NCBI GenBank assembly: GCA_012840015.1
Contig: DUMF01000029.1
Coordinates: forward strand, 62,001-126,000
Length of the DNA stretch: 64,000 bases
Source: Bacillota bacterium
GTDB taxonomy: Bacteria > Bacillota > Sulfobacillia > DUMF01
Direction of reading: 5' to 3'
This document shows, in pieces, positions 9,082 through 19,700 of this stretch. A program made the translations under genes and the position numbers. The stretch's first letter is position 1, and the number at the start of each line of letters is the position of its first letter. Under the pieces are notes generated by a model. The model was not told where the DNA came from and did no database searches. It worked only from the letters and a program-made list of their open reading frames with translations.

Positions 9082-11469
9082 GTGAACCAACATACGTTAC
9101 GAGTGCTCGATTTCGATAAAATCGTACAGAAGCTGGCAGATTCCTGCCTTACAGCGGAAGGGATTAGGCTTGCTTCCACTCTACAGCCGAGTCAGGACGA
9201 TGGAACGGTAAGCGAAAGGCTGGATGAGACTGAGGAATTCTTCAAGGCGCTGCAGAAAGATCCTCATTCTCCGATCCAGCCATTGCAGGAGTTGAGGGAG
9301 GCGATACGTGCGGCACAGGCAGGAGCTATGCTGCCAGCGGGCACGTTATGGCAGTTGAGTGAAATGATACGCGTCGGTGAGGCCGCAAAACAGTACTGCG
9401 AGCGGTTGGGGCCGGGGTTCCCGAGGATGTCCAGAATCGCCGACGGGTTACATCCTCTCGCTGAACTGAGAGAGCGGTTGCAACGCTCAGTTAACCGGGA
9501 CGGCGATGTCCTGGATTCGGCCAGCGATGCTTTGACCAAGCTTAGGATCGGGAAGCGTAACCTGGCTGCCAAGCTCCGAGACAGGCTTGACTCGATGGTT
9601 CGGTCTGAACTGGCGAAGTATCTGCAGGAACCTATCGTCACGATCAGGGGCGGCCGCTACGTACTTCCTGTAAAACAAGAATACAGGCAGATGGTGCCGG
9701 GACTCGTCCACGATCAGTCGGGGAGTGGGGCTACACTGTTCATCGAACCTTTAGCAGTGATAGAGCTGGGTAACGAGATCAGGCGCCTGGAATCGATGGA
9801 AAAGGAAGAGGTCGAAAAAATACTCTTCGAACTGTCGAGACTCGTGGGTACTTACAGCGACGAACTCACTGATACTTTGGAAGCTATAGGTCGCCTGGAC
9901 TTCGGATTCGCCAAGGCCAGGCTGGCCATGGAAATGGCAGCGACTAAGCCTGTTCTCGAACCGGGCGGCAGTATATGGCTGAAGGGAGCAAGGCATCCGT
10001 TACTGGGACCCGGCGTGGTACCTATAGACATCGAATTAGGAAAACGTTTTACGACGCTGATAATAACGGGGCCAAACACCGGTGGCAAGACCGTGACCTT
10101 GAAGACTGTCGGCCTTCTTACTTTGATGGCACAAGCTGGCTTGTTCATCCCTGCGGCACACGGCTCGCGCATCGGAGTATTCAGAGACGTGCTTTGCGAT
10201 ATCGGTGATGAGCAGAGCATTGAGCAAAACCTGAGCACCTTCTCAGGCCACATGTCCAACATCGTAACGATCATCCAGCAGTTAGAGGAAGGCGAGGCTG
10301 AGAGGAAACTGGTCCTCCTCGATGAACTGGGGGCGGGAACGGACCCTACTGAGGGGGCTGCCTTGGGCATGGCCGTGCTGGATCACCTCGTGGCAATGGG
10401 TGCGAGAGTATTGGTTACTACCCATTACTCTGAACTCAAGTTGTATGCGTACAAGCGAGATAATGTGGAAAACGCCTCCGTGGAGTTCGATGTGCAAACC
10501 CTCAAGCCTACCTACAGGATCGTGATAGGCATACCTGGCAGGAGCAATGCGCTGGAGATATCTGCGCGGCTCGGATTGAGAGAGAGCATTATAGAAAAGG
10601 CCAAGGAATACTTGTCGGGCGGCTACAGGGATTTTGAAACCGTAATAGGGGAGCTCGTGCGCTCGAAAGCCGATGCTGAGCGGGAATCAGAAGAAGCCGC
10701 GAAACTAAAAGAAAGGGCCCGGCGTCATGAAGAACAGGCGAGAAAAGAACTTGAGGAGATCAAGGCCAAGAAACGGGCGCTGCTAGATGCGGCACGTCAA
10801 GAGGTTGCGGACGTGCTGAAAATGGCACGGGAGCGCGCGGAAGAGATAGAGCGGCTGGCTAAAAAGGCGAGGGAGGTTGGCCAAGCTGATGAAAGCCTAG
10901 TAAGTAGCGCGAGGGGAGCCCTCGATGTCAGCAGAGAGGCGCTGGCAAGGGTGGAAGCCCAAGCAACCCAACTTGAGACTGCTGAAAACGTACGGCCGGT
11001 GGATGCAGTAAGGCCGGGCATGAGCGTGTACGTGCCCAAGATGAAGAGCGATGGCATTGTGATCTCTGTAGAAGGAAACGGTCAGATCGCTGAAGTACAG
11101 GTAGGTTCCATGAGAATCAGATTGAGTCGGGATGAATTGCGAATGCCCATGCCTTCCCAGCCTGATAAAGAAAACCGTAGGCTCCAGATATGGCGTATGG
11201 CGAGAGAAAAAGCCAGGACAGTGGGCTCATCACTGGACGTGCGTGGGAAAACCGTGGCGGAGGCGCTTGCAGATGTAGACAAGTACCTCGATGATGCCGT
11301 ACTGGCTGGCCAGAGCGTGGTAACCATAGTGCATGGCAAAGGTACCGGCGCTCTGAGAAGCGCGATCGCCGAGTTCCTCAGGCTTCATCCCCAGGTATCC
11401 TCTTCTAGGACCGGCACTCTCGAAGAAGGCGGAGAAGGCGTCACCGTGGCACAGCTTAAGAGCTACTAA
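9082..11469 (+). CDS. mutS2: Endonuclease MutS2
   Basis: ITGPNTGGKTVTLKTVGLL Walker A, LLDELGAGTDPTEG Walker B, C-terminal Smr domain (SLDVRGKTVAEAL...VHGKGTGALR). Confidence 0.97.
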   Translation: MNQHTLRVLDFDKIVQKLADSCLTAEGIRLASTLQPSQDDGTVSERLDETEEFFKALQKDPHSPIQPLQELREAIRAAQAGAMLPAGTLWQLSEMIRVGEAAKQYCERLGPGFPRMSRIADGLHPLAELRERLQRSVNRDGDVLDSASDALTKLRIGKRNLAAKLRDRLDSMVRSELAKYLQEPIVTIRGGRYVLPVKQEYRQMVPGLVHDQSGSGATLFIEPLAVIELGNEIRRLESMEKEEVEKILFELSRLVGTYSDELTDTLEAIGRLDFGFAKARLAMEMAATKPVLEPGGSIWLKGARHPLLGPGVVPIDIELGKRFTTLIITGPNTGGKTVTLKTVGLLTLMAQAGLFIPAAHGSRIGVFRDVLCDIGDEQSIEQNLSTFSGHMSNIVTIIQQLEEGEAERKLVLLDELGAGTDPTEGAALGMAVLDHLVAMGARVLVTTHYSELKLYAYKRDNVENASVEFDVQTLKPTYRIVIGIPGRSNALEISARLGLRESIIEKAKEYLSGGYRDFETVIGELVRSKADAERESEEAAKLKERARRHEEQARKELEEIKAKKRALLDAARQEVADVLKMARERAEEIERLAKKAREVGQADESLVSSARGALDVSREALARVEAQATQLETAENVRPVDAVRPGMSVYVPKMKSDGIVISVEGNGQIAEVQVGSMRIRLSRDELRMPMPSQPDKENRRLQIWRMAREKARTVGSSLDVRGKTVAEALADVDKYLDDAVLAGQSVVTIVHGKGTGALRSAIAEFLRLHPQVSSSRTGTLEEGGEGVTVAQLKSY

Positions 11470-13739
11470 CCACCCAGGCTAGGCTCGGGCGTAGGTAGGG
11501 CTGGTGGCACTGGCAAGGCCGACGGTGCTCCGGTGTGAATGTGGCAAGTTTCTGCTGGCAGTTCCTGAGAGGCGTCGGCAGGGACTCCGGCTGAACGATC
11601 ATAAGCCTGTGGCCTGCGGATGAACACTTTGGCAACCCGGGTTGGGCAGAATGGCCCAGCCAGTTCGGATGGATTCTCGGCGCACACTAGCGCCATGACG
11701 TGGACATCACAGGTTTCAGTAGGCTCTCTGCCTTTCAGGAATATCTCATCCGTGAGCTCTTCTGCTGGGCAAAACGGGCCGGGTAGTTTGCCCGACTTCT
11801 TGCAGATCTTCACTCTAATGAAGCCTTGAGGTTGGGGGAAATCCTTTCTTTGCGCCGGTATAGCCGACATGATAGCACGCCAGATACGTGCCGGGTAGGT
11901 GCCACCGGTCACCCTATCCTTTTCCATAGTAAGATCTTTATCGTACCCTATCCACACAGAGCAGACTAAATCCGGCGTGTAACCCACGAACCAGGCATCA
12001 CGGTAATCACTGGTGGTACCAGTCTTTCCGGCGGCGGGCCTGCCGATATTCGCTGCTGTGCCGGTACCATAGGGAAGATTGATTACGCCTTCGAGCATGT
12101 TCGTAACAGTCCATGCAGTCTGCTCGCTCAAAACTCTCTTGGGCTTGGGCACATGCTCTTCTAGTACGTTGCCATCGGCGTCCAGTACTTTGAGTATCGC
12201 CACAGGTTCGTTCTTGATGCCTTTGTTAGCCAGTACGCCGAATGCAGTGGCCATGTCCAGCGGAGTGACCCCCTCAGTCAGGCCGCCAAGAGCGGCGGAC
12301 GGTACATAGTCTGTATGCCCATTCTTTGGTGATGTAACTAGTGTGGTGAGGCCCATCTTGATTGCGTAATCCACCCCGGTCTTAACGCCTATCTGGTAAA
12401 GCAATTTGGCCGCAGGCACGTTGAGGGAGCGTACCAATGCTTCCCTCAGGGTCACAAGGCCCATGTACGTATGCGAATAGTTTGAGGGCGACCAGTTGTT
12501 GTATTCCGGAAAAGTCACTGGGGTGTCGTCAATGGCGTTGCCTGGGCTATACCCGAGTTCTATCGCGGGCGCATAGTCTATTATCGGCTTGATCGCCGAG
12601 CCTGGTTGCCTCGGTCGGAGGGCACGGTTGAGCCCCAGCAACTTCGTGTGAGTCCTTCCTCCGAGCATGGCCTTTATGTAACCGGTGTGCGGGTCAATCA
12701 CGACCACTGCGGCTTCAGGATATGGCTGCCCCTCTTTCATGGGGTAAGCACTATCCATCACCTTTTTGACGGCTGCGTCTACTTTTTCCTGAATAGCTGG
12801 ATCGAACGTGGTATAGACTTTCAGCCCACCGTTATATGTTTTCTCTGCTCCGTACTTCTCCAGCAGATACGAGAGCACATAATCGTAAAAGTAAGCTCCA
12901 AGCCGGTCTTGCTGGAAAGATTTCTTCTTAACGATTTTGAGTTCTTCTGCTGCGGCGGCCTTGGCTTCGCTTTCCTGGATAAACCCGAACTTTACCATCT
13001 GGTTGAGTACCGTCAGCTGACGCTGTTTGGCTGCGCTAAACCTGGTATAAGGATCATAAGCGGACGGCGCCTGTATTATCCCAGCCAGGAATGCTCCTTC
13101 TGCCAAAGTGAGCTGGCTTACGTCTTTATTGAAATAAGTATCGGCAGCTGCCTGGATGCCGTATGCTCCGTTTCCGAAAGGTATCTGGTTCAAATACATT
13201 TCCAGGATCTCGTCCTTAGTGTAGCGGCGTTCTATTTCTATCGCGAGGAACGCTTCTTGGACCTTGCGTTTAAGTGACACCTCTGGGCTCAGGAAGGCGT
13301 TCTTGGCCAGCTGCTGTGTTATGGTACTGCCACCTTGGAACCCCTTCCCCGTGAGAATGACATAGAGGGCCCTCAATATAGCTTTGGGGTTGATGCCGTG
13401 ATGGGTGTAAAAAGTGGCGTCTTCCGTGGCCAGAAATGCGTTCCTGACATGAATGGGGACCTTTTTAAGGGGTACGAGAATACGATTCTCTTCTGCGAAC
13501 AATTCTGCAAACAGTTTACCGTTGGCATCGAATACCTGGGAGGAAAGCCTTACTGTGGGTCGTAGATCCGCGAATGCGGGAGAGTCTAGCTGCTTTAGCG
13601 CCGTGATCACAAAGCCGGTCACAAGGCCGGTACCGCAAACGAATGCGATGAGGCCTACCACGAGCAATAGCCTGCCCACGGACAACCGTTTTGTCGGTTT
13701 GGTTCGATTCAATCTTCTTGACCCTGCCTGACCTGCCAA
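11466..13739 (-). CDS. Penicillin-binding protein 1A family (transglycosylase/transpeptidase)
   Basis: GT51 motifs ([33 protein letters not shown]), SxxK (PGSAIKP), [22 protein letters not shown] start with GGAGG. Confidence 0.95.
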   Translation of the reverse strand: MAGQAGSRRLNRTKPTKRLSVGRLLLVVGLIAFVCGTGLVTGFVITALKQLDSPAFADLRPTVRLSSQVFDANGKLFAELFAEENRILVPLKKVPIHVRNAFLATEDATFYTHHGINPKAILRALYVILTGKGFQGGSTITQQLAKNAFLSPEVSLKRKVQEAFLAIEIERRYTKDEILEMYLNQIPFGNGAYGIQAAADTYFNKDVSQLTLAEGAFLAGIIQAPSAYDPYTRFSAAKQRQLTVLNQMVKFGFIQESEAKAAAAEELKIVKKKSFQQDRLGAYFYDYVLSYLLEKYGAEKTYNGGLKVYTTFDPAIQEKVDAAVKKVMDSAYPMKEGQPYPEAAVVVIDPHTGYIKAMLGGRTHTKLLGLNRALRPRQPGSAIKPIIDYAPAIELGYSPGNAIDDTPVTFPEYNNWSPSNYSHTYMGLVTLREALVRSLNVPAAKLLYQIGVKTGVDYAIKMGLTTLVTSPKNGHTDYVPSAALGGLTEGVTPLDMATAFGVLANKGIKNEPVAILKVLDADGNVLEEHVPKPKRVLSEQTAWTVTNMLEGVINLPYGTGTAANIGRPAAGKTGTTSDYRDAWFVGYTPDLVCSVWIGYDKDLTMEKDRVTGGTYPARIWRAIMSAIPAQRKDFPQPQGFIRVKICKKSGKLPGPFCPAEELTDEIFLKGREPTETCDVHVMALVCAENPSELAGPFCPTRVAKVFIRRPQAYDRSAGVPADASQELPAETCHIHTGAPSALPVPPALPTPEPSLGG

Positions 13740-13806
13740 AGGGATGCCTCCAGCTCCTCATTTTAATCTATTTTATATGATATGTTACTACATTAGGAGA
13801 CGAGCT

Positions 13807-13835
13807 TTGGGGACAGAGGTTCCGTGTGCTATAAT
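13807..13835 (+). promoter_or_regulatory. Putative tyrS promoter
   Basis: TTGGGG - 17 nt - TATAAT, about 29 nt upstream of the likely GTG start. Confidence 0.45.
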
Positions 13836-13863
13836 TGCTTGGATGATCAGGGGGAATGTTACC

Positions 13864-15096
13864 GTGACAGCCAGGGAAGAAGCAGAGAGACAGCTTGAAA
13901 TACTGAAACGAGGGGTGGCTCAAATTGTTTCCGAAGAGGAACTCCTCGATAAGCTAGAGAAATCTGTGGCTGAAGGTCGGCCGCTCAAGATAAAGTACGG
14001 TGCTGACCCTTCTGCACCTGACATTCATCTGGGGCACACCGTCTGTCTTAGGAAAATGCGCCAGTTTCAGGAGCTAGGCCATGAAGTGCTTTTCATTATT
14101 GGCGATTTCACGGGTCGCATCGGAGATCCGACCGGGAAGTCTGAGACCCGAAGGCAGCTGTCGGAAGAAGAAGTGCAGGCGAACGCCCGTACATATAGAG
14201 AGCAGGTTTTCAAAATCCTGGATCCCGCGCGCACCCGTGTACTGTTTAATTCGGCTTGGCTCGGTAAGCTAAACTTCTATGACGTCATCAACCTGAGTGC
14301 GAAGTATACAGTAGCGCGGATGCTCGAACGAGACGAATTTCAAAAGCGCCTGAGCGAAGGTCGCCCACTGGGCATACACGAATTGCTGTATCCTCTGGCC
14401 CAAGCTTACGATTCAGTGGCAATCGAGGCGGATTTGGAACTCGGAGGGACTGATCAGACCTTTAACTTCATGGTAGCTCGGGACATACAAAGGGAATTCG
14501 GACAGGAACCTCAGGTCGTACTCACTATGCCCATTTTGGTGGGCACTGACGGGGTCAACAAGATGTCCAAGAGCCTGGGCAATTACATAGGCATAAACGA
14601 CGAGCCCAGCGACATGTACGGTAAATGCATGTCCATACCTGATCAGCTGATCCTACAGTACTTCGAGCTTGTGACTGATGTGCCCATGGCCAAGGTGAGG
14701 CAAATGGAGGCAGATATGAAATCGGGCAAGCTCAATCCCATGGACGCTAAGATGTGGCTTGCCAGGGAAATCGTTACGCTTTTTCATGGGAAAGAGGATG
14801 CAGAACTGGCGGAACGAGAATTCGTGAGAGTGTTTAGGCAAAAGGACGCTCCTCACGAGATTCCGGTGGTAACAATTCCCGCCGCTCAATTAACTGATGG
14901 TAGGATGCCCATTGTCGCTCTGCTTTCACTGACCGGGCTTGCTCCGTCAAACAGCGAGGCCAGGCGTTTGATCGCTCAGGGCGGAGTGAGATTGGATGGT
15001 TCAAAAGTGTCGGACGAGAGAGCGCTGGTGGACGTACGAGACGGGATGTTGCTCAAAGTAGGGAAGAGGAGATTCGCAAAACTCGCTCTCAAGTAA
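13864..15096 (+). CDS. tyrS: Tyrosyl-tRNA synthetase
   Basis: [18 protein letters not shown] (HIGH), KMSKSLGN (KMSKS), S4 domain. ORF track starts at 13744, but the putative promoter lies inside that extension and GTG at 13864 has an AGGGGGA RBS. Confidence 0.95.
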   Translation: MTAREEAERQLEILKRGVAQIVSEEELLDKLEKSVAEGRPLKIKYGADPSAPDIHLGHTVCLRKMRQFQELGHEVLFIIGDFTGRIGDPTGKSETRRQLSEEEVQANARTYREQVFKILDPARTRVLFNSAWLGKLNFYDVINLSAKYTVARMLERDEFQKRLSEGRPLGIHELLYPLAQAYDSVAIEADLELGGTDQTFNFMVARDIQREFGQEPQVVLTMPILVGTDGVNKMSKSLGNYIGINDEPSDMYGKCMSIPDQLILQYFELVTDVPMAKVRQMEADMKSGKLNPMDAKMWLAREIVTLFHGKEDAELAEREFVRVFRQKDAPHEIPVVTIPAAQLTDGRMPIVALLSLTGLAPSNSEARRLIAQGGVRLDGSKVSDERALVDVRDGMLLKVGKRRFAKLALK

Positions 15097-15169
15097 CTTC
15101 AGTCGCTGCTCACTACATCTCCGCCTGGCACATATAATCCCAGTGAGTGTCTGAAAGTGGGGATACTTC

Positions 15170-15784
15170 ATGAGAAGAGGTGCCAGGAGGCTGAGGGTGG
15201 CGGCAGTCGTTGCAGCTTTTGTTCTCGTTTACGGGGGCAAGAGTGTAGAGAAGGCGGCGCGGGAAAATCTTAAGGCGTTCGCCGAGATACATATATGCAG
15301 GACAGTTACCGAAATAGTGACCCAGGCAGTGAACGAGTCTTTGGCAGGAATAGACTGCAGCAGAATCGTAAAACTGCATCGGAATTCGAAGGATGAGGTC
15401 GAAATAGTTGAAGTGGATGCCTTACTCGTAAACCTTATTCAGGCCAGGTGCGTTGCGGCTATGCAGAGGGCTTTAGCACAGCTCGGCAAATATAAAGTTG
15501 AAATTCCTGCTGGGCAGTTCCTGGGGAGCGTGTTGTTTGCCAACTTAGGGCCCGAACTTCCCATCACTATCCAGCCCCTCGGTTTTGTCGGGGCGACAGT
15601 GAGAGATAAGTTTGAGTCAGCTGGCATAAACCAGTCGCGGTTGTCGTTCTACGCAGACATTAGTATGACTGTCCGAGTGGTTGTGCCACTACTGAGTTAT
15701 GATCTGAACGTAAACACCTCCCTCCCGCTTTCCGCGGTTGTCATTCCCGGGAAAGTGCCGGGTGGGTTGCTATCAGTTTTGTGA
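15170..15784 (+). CDS. yunB: Sporulation protein YunB-like
   Basis: N-terminal TM, IPAGQFLGSVLFANLGPELPITIQPLGFVGATVRDKFESAGINQ typical of YunB. Confidence 0.85.
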   Translation: MRRGARRLRVAAVVAAFVLVYGGKSVEKAARENLKAFAEIHICRTVTEIVTQAVNESLAGIDCSRIVKLHRNSKDEVEIVEVDALLVNLIQARCVAAMQRALAQLGKYKVEIPAGQFLGSVLFANLGPELPITIQPLGFVGATVRDKFESAGINQSRLSFYADISMTVRVVVPLLSYDLNVNTSLPLSAVVIPGKVPGGLLSVL

Positions 15785-15829
15785 AGGCTTTCGATATGGC
15801 GAGGTCGAATAGAAGATTATCCAACAGAG

Positions 15830-16576
15830 GTGAGCAGCTTGGATGCAGAAAAGGTAGCATCTGGAATAGCTTCGTGGATGAGGGACATTCTTGAAAAGTC
15901 AGGTGCCCGTGGATTTGTGGTAGGGGTTAGCGGGGGCGTGGATTCTGCAACGGTTTTGGGTTTGGCTTGCCGAGCGGCTCCGGATCACGTACAGGCGCTC
16001 ATATTACCCTGCGAAAGTCAACCCAAGGACTTAGAAGATGCTGCCGCCGTCATTGAACGTTTTGGCGTTCCCCATTGTACGGTGGAGCTTACCCCGGTGT
16101 ACCGATGTTTTCTCGAGCAGCTGCCCGCTCTTAAGGATGTGCCTGGGTTGGTCAGGGCCAATCTCAAACCAAGACTGAGAATGATGGCCCTTTATTACTT
16201 CGCAAACGCGTTGAACTACCTCGTGGCAGGGACGGGTAACCGTTCGGAGGCCGTAATGGGGTATTGTACGAAGTATGGCGACGGCGGAGTGGACTTGCTG
16301 CCTATAGGCTGCCTATTAAAGAGAGAGGTGCGGGAGCTCGCACGATACCTCGGCGTACCGGAGAGAATCATCACCAAGCCTCCAACGGCTGGCTTGTGGC
16401 CCGGTCAGACGGATGAGGCGGAGATGGGAATCACGTATGCCGTTATCGATGAGTTTCTTCTTACCGGGGCCGCAACGGAAGATGTGGCCGAGAAGATACG
16501 CCAGCGATACAGGGCATCTTATCACAAGAGGGCTGTGCCCCCTGTTCCTGATCGAGATCGAATTGGGTTGGCTTGA
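15830..16576 (+). CDS. nadE: NAD(+) synthase (ammonia-dependent type)
   Basis: VVGVSGGVDSATVLGLA PP-loop; GTGNRSEAVMGYCTKYGDGGVDLLPIG. Start could be TTG 15839 (better placed RBS AGAGGTGA). Confidence 0.93.
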   Translation: MSSLDAEKVASGIASWMRDILEKSGARGFVVGVSGGVDSATVLGLACRAAPDHVQALILPCESQPKDLEDAAAVIERFGVPHCTVELTPVYRCFLEQLPALKDVPGLVRANLKPRLRMMALYYFANALNYLVAGTGNRSEAVMGYCTKYGDGGVDLLPIGCLLKREVRELARYLGVPERIITKPPTAGLWPGQTDEAEMGITYAVIDEFLLTGAATEDVAEKIRQRYRASYHKRAVPPVPDRDRIGLA

Positions 16577-16593
16577 CGGGAGGGAGCCTGGTA

Positions 16594-17355
16594 ATGTCTG
16601 GTCATTCGAAATGGGCGAACATAAAGCACAAGAAAGCTAAGGCCGACGCTCAAAGAGGGCAAACGTTTTCCAAACTTACCAAGGAGATAGTGATGGCTGC
16701 GCGGCGAGGAGGAGGTAACCTGGAGTTCAACCTTCGCCTGAAGACTGCGGTGCAGAGAGCTCGGGAAGCCAATATCCCCATGGACACAATAACGAGGGCC
16801 ATAAAGAAGGGAACCGGTGAGCTGGAAGGAGTGAATTATGAGGAGCTCACTTACGAAGGGTATGGCCCTGGTGGGGTGGCCATGATGGTGGACGTGGTGA
16901 CCGATAATCGCAACCGTGCTGCGAGCGAAATACGCTACATCTTCTCCAAGCATGGGGGGAACATGGCGGAAGCGGGTGCTGTGGCGTGGATGTTTGATAA
17001 AATGGGATACATCTGCATAGACAGGGAAGATTACCCCCAACTCGGAGAAGACGAAGTGCTGGCCTTGGCTCTTGAGGCTGGGGCTAATGACGTTAAGACG
17101 TCTGACGAGAACTTCGAACTTTTCTGCGGACAGGACGAGGTGGAAAGCATTCGGACGTTTTTGATGTCGAAAGGAATCAAGCCTTCCGTGGCGGAAGTGA
17201 CGATGGTTCCGAAAACGACAGTTAAGCTTGACGAATCTCAGGCAGAAAAGATGTTGCGGTTGATGGACGCCCTCGAGGCTCACGACGACGTGCAAAAGGT
17301 CTACGCGAACTTCGATATCCCTGAAGAAATCTTGGAGCGATTGGCTGTGGAGTAG
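16594..17355 (+). CDS. yebC: YebC/PmpR family regulator
   Basis: MSGHSKWANIKHKKAKADAQRGQTFSKLTKEI; ATG at 16594 preferred over ORF-track 16573. Confidence 0.95.
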   Translation: MSGHSKWANIKHKKAKADAQRGQTFSKLTKEIVMAARRGGGNLEFNLRLKTAVQRAREANIPMDTITRAIKKGTGELEGVNYEELTYEGYGPGGVAMMVDVVTDNRNRAASEIRYIFSKHGGNMAEAGAVAWMFDKMGYICIDREDYPQLGEDEVLALALEAGANDVKTSDENFELFCGQDEVESIRTFLMSKGIKPSVAEVTMVPKTTVKLDESQAEKMLRLMDALEAHDDVQKVYANFDIPEEILERLAVE

Positions 17356-17376
17356 CTGCTGAATTGAAGCCAAGAA

Positions 17377-17409
17377 CCTGGAAAGACTACAGATGAACAT
17401 CTTTCCAGG
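17377..17409 (+). repeat. Perfect 10-bp inverted repeat (hairpin) upstream of bofC-like gene
   Basis: CCTGGAAAGA (17377-17386), 13-nt loop, TCTTTCCAGG (17400-17409); no T-tract, overlaps the next gene's RBS. Confidence 0.7.
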
Positions 17410-17420
17410 GAGTGTAGGGC

Positions 17421-17954
17421 ATGTGGTCACGGATGGCGTGGGCCATAATCGTAGGCATAGGGGTAGTGCTTGCGATATCATTGTCGGCGTCAACCATCCT
17501 TGATTCCGACAGGGGAAGCCAACGCGATGCATGGATTCCTCGGATAGCAGTCTTGTCAGCCGATGCTCAACTGGTAAAGCGAGTATCTTACACTCGCTGC
17601 GGTCATACGCTTACCGCTACTGAGAAAGCCGGTCCGGAGCTCGCCGGGCGTTCTCTTGAAGCTCTGACCTCTGCTTACAGTGGCTGGTCTGTTAAGCATT
17701 TCGGAGAGGGAGCAGTTGAACTGGAGAAAGTGGTTGACGGTTTTTGCCCGGAGGACAGTACATACCGCCTGATAAAACTGTCAGGGGATTACGTAACTGT
17801 CTACTGGGGGCGAAGACCGGAGCGTGTCAAAGCCGTCCTCGAGCACATCCCTACGGCACTGCTGAGCCAGCTCGATAAGGCCCAGCTTGAGGAGGGAATA
17901 GTTGCACTGGGCGATGAGGAAGTCGCCCGACTGCTCGAGGGTCTTGCCGAATGA
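17421..17954 (+). CDS. BofC C-terminal domain-like protein
   Basis: N-terminal TM; SAYSGWSVKHFGEGAVELEKVVDGFCPEDSTYRLIKLSGDYVTVYWG resembles BofC C-terminal domain; location between yebC and (displaced) ruvC supports it. Confidence 0.7.
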   Translation: MWSRMAWAIIVGIGVVLAISLSASTILDSDRGSQRDAWIPRIAVLSADAQLVKRVSYTRCGHTLTATEKAGPELAGRSLEALTSAYSGWSVKHFGEGAVELEKVVDGFCPEDSTYRLIKLSGDYVTVYWGRRPERVKAVLEHIPTALLSQLDKAQLEEGIVALGDEEVARLLEGLAE

Positions 17955-17955
17955 G

Positions 17956-19230
17956 TCACGGCATCAGCCAATTGGGTATTGCCAACACCGTCGTCGGTAA
18001 GTAGGTCACAACCAATAATACACCTACCAACGCTATCACCATGGGTACGACCGCCTTGCTTATCCTCTCCATAGAGATGCCTGCTACTGACCCTGCTACG
18101 TAAAGGTTTATCGCCACCGGAGGCGTAATCATCCCGATCGCGAGGCCTATGGTGATAATCAGGCCAAAGTGAACCAGATCGATGCCAAGCTTGTTCACCA
18201 CGGGGAGGAATATCGGCACGGTTAAGATCAGAGCAGAGGCGGTCTCCATAAAGGTGCCGATGAGCAATATTATGGCGTTTATGATGAGGAGTACCAGGTA
18301 TTTGTTCGTTGTGATGGAAAGCAGGCCGCGGGCAATTGCCTCAGGAATTCTCAGGCTAGCCATGACCCAGGAGAATATGTTGCAAGTTGCTATGACAAAC
18401 ATGACCAGACACGTGGTGACTGCGGAATCGACAAAGATCTTATAAAGGTCCCTTAACTGTAAGTCTCTGTATATAAAGAGGGAGACCACGAGCGCATAAA
18501 CCACGGCAATGCAGGAAGCTTCCGTGGCGGTGAATTTGCCCGAAAAAATCCCTCCGAGTATGATGACGGGAGTTGCCAAGCCGAGGATCGACCTATTGAG
18601 GCCCCCAATTGCGTCCACCAGTTGGAAGGGTTTCCCTGAAGGGAGGTTTTTCTTGTGGGCGACAAATAGGTTGAATGCCATCAACACTACACCCATCATG
18701 ATGCCTGGGAGGAACCCGCCCAGGAAAAGCCTAGCCACAGACTGATCGGCCACGGTTGCGTAAAGCACCATCGGCACGCTCGGTGGTATCACTACTCCGA
18801 TAGTCCCGGCAGCGGCTATGAGGGCTGCGGAAAAATCCATATCGTAGCCTCGTTCCTTCAACTGGGGCACGAGGGGCGCTCCAACCGCAGCGGCCGTGGC
18901 CGCGCCGGAACCGCAGATTGCCGCGAAAAACATCGATGCGAGCACTGCTACGATGCCGAGCCCGCCTTTGACATAGCCCACGAAATTCTCCGCGAACTCC
19001 ACAAGGCGTTTAGACATCGTGCCCTTGGCCATGATATCTCCTGCCAGGACGAAAAAGGGGACTGCCATCAACGGAAAAGAGTCTGCACCGGCAAACATTC
19101 TTTGCGGCACCACTACCAGGGGTACCTTTGCCAGTGCGAGCGTACACGCTGAAGCAAGCCCTATAGACACGCCTATAGGTACACCCACAAGTAGAAACGT
19201 CAAAAAGAGGATAAATAGCGTGATAGTCAT
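17956..19230 (-). CDS. dctM: TRAP transporter large permease (DctM)
   Basis: 424 aa, ~12 TM; GVPIGVSIGLASACTLAL, GGFLPGIMMGVVLMAFN, GLAIGMITPPVAINLYV. Confidence 0.93.
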   Translation of the reverse strand: MTITLFILFLTFLLVGVPIGVSIGLASACTLALAKVPLVVVPQRMFAGADSFPLMAVPFFVLAGDIMAKGTMSKRLVEFAENFVGYVKGGLGIVAVLASMFFAAICGSGAATAAAVGAPLVPQLKERGYDMDFSAALIAAAGTIGVVIPPSVPMVLYATVADQSVARLFLGGFLPGIMMGVVLMAFNLFVAHKKNLPSGKPFQLVDAIGGLNRSILGLATPVIILGGIFSGKFTATEASCIAVVYALVVSLFIYRDLQLRDLYKIFVDSAVTTCLVMFVIATCNIFSWVMASLRIPEAIARGLLSITTNKYLVLLIINAIILLIGTFMETASALILTVPIFLPVVNKLGIDLVHFGLIITIGLAIGMITPPVAINLYVAGSVAGISMERISKAVVPMVIALVGVLLVVTYLPTTVLAIPNWLMP

Positions 19231-19688
19231 AGCTTGCCACTTCCTTCAAATAGGTTCGCCATAAAATGGATCAGTGCCAAGACGCCGCTGATGGGGAGCA
19301 CTGCATATACCGCACTCATGGGTATGTTCAAAGATGGTGAAGTCTGAGCACACTGCAGTTGCATCAGCCTGACTCCGTATATGCTTACCAAGAAGAAGAA
19401 CGCCAGGCAGAGCAAAGTCACGAGCTTTTGGAAGAAGGCCCTGGTTGCCGGGCGTAATAATGTGACCAGGGCCGTTACGGCCATGTGACTTCCGCGCTTG
19501 AAACCAATGGTTGCTCCTAGAAAGGTGATCCAGACCAACAGGTAACGTCCCAACTCTTCGGACCAGCCCAGAGCCGAGAAGTATAGCCTGCATATCACCT
19601 GCAGCGTGATAACTACCACCATCGCCGCCAAAGCCAGGAAACATACCCTTTCCGCCAGCTGGTTCAGCACATCGGAAACCTTCTTCAT
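19227..19688 (-). CDS. dctQ: TRAP transporter small permease (DctQ)
   Basis: 4 TM; VICRLYFSALGWSEELGRYLLVWITFLGATIGFKRGSHM. Confidence 0.92.
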   Translation of the reverse strand: MKKVSDVLNQLAERVCFLALAAMVVVITLQVICRLYFSALGWSEELGRYLLVWITFLGATIGFKRGSHMAVTALVTLLRPATRAFFQKLVTLLCLAFFFLVSIYGVRLMQLQCAQTSPSLNIPMSAVYAVLPISGVLALIHFMANLFEGSGKL

Positions 19689-19700
19689 GGCCTCCCACTC

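Noticed and set aside
13744-13863. 40-aa N-terminal extension of TyrS in the ORF track
   Set aside because: Contains the putative TATAAT promoter and is not similar to TyrS N-termini; GTG 13864 has a good RBS
16522-17532. 336-aa antisense ORF opposite yebC
   Set aside because: Fully antisense to a conserved gene, no recognisable domains, His/Ser/Leu-rich mirror composition
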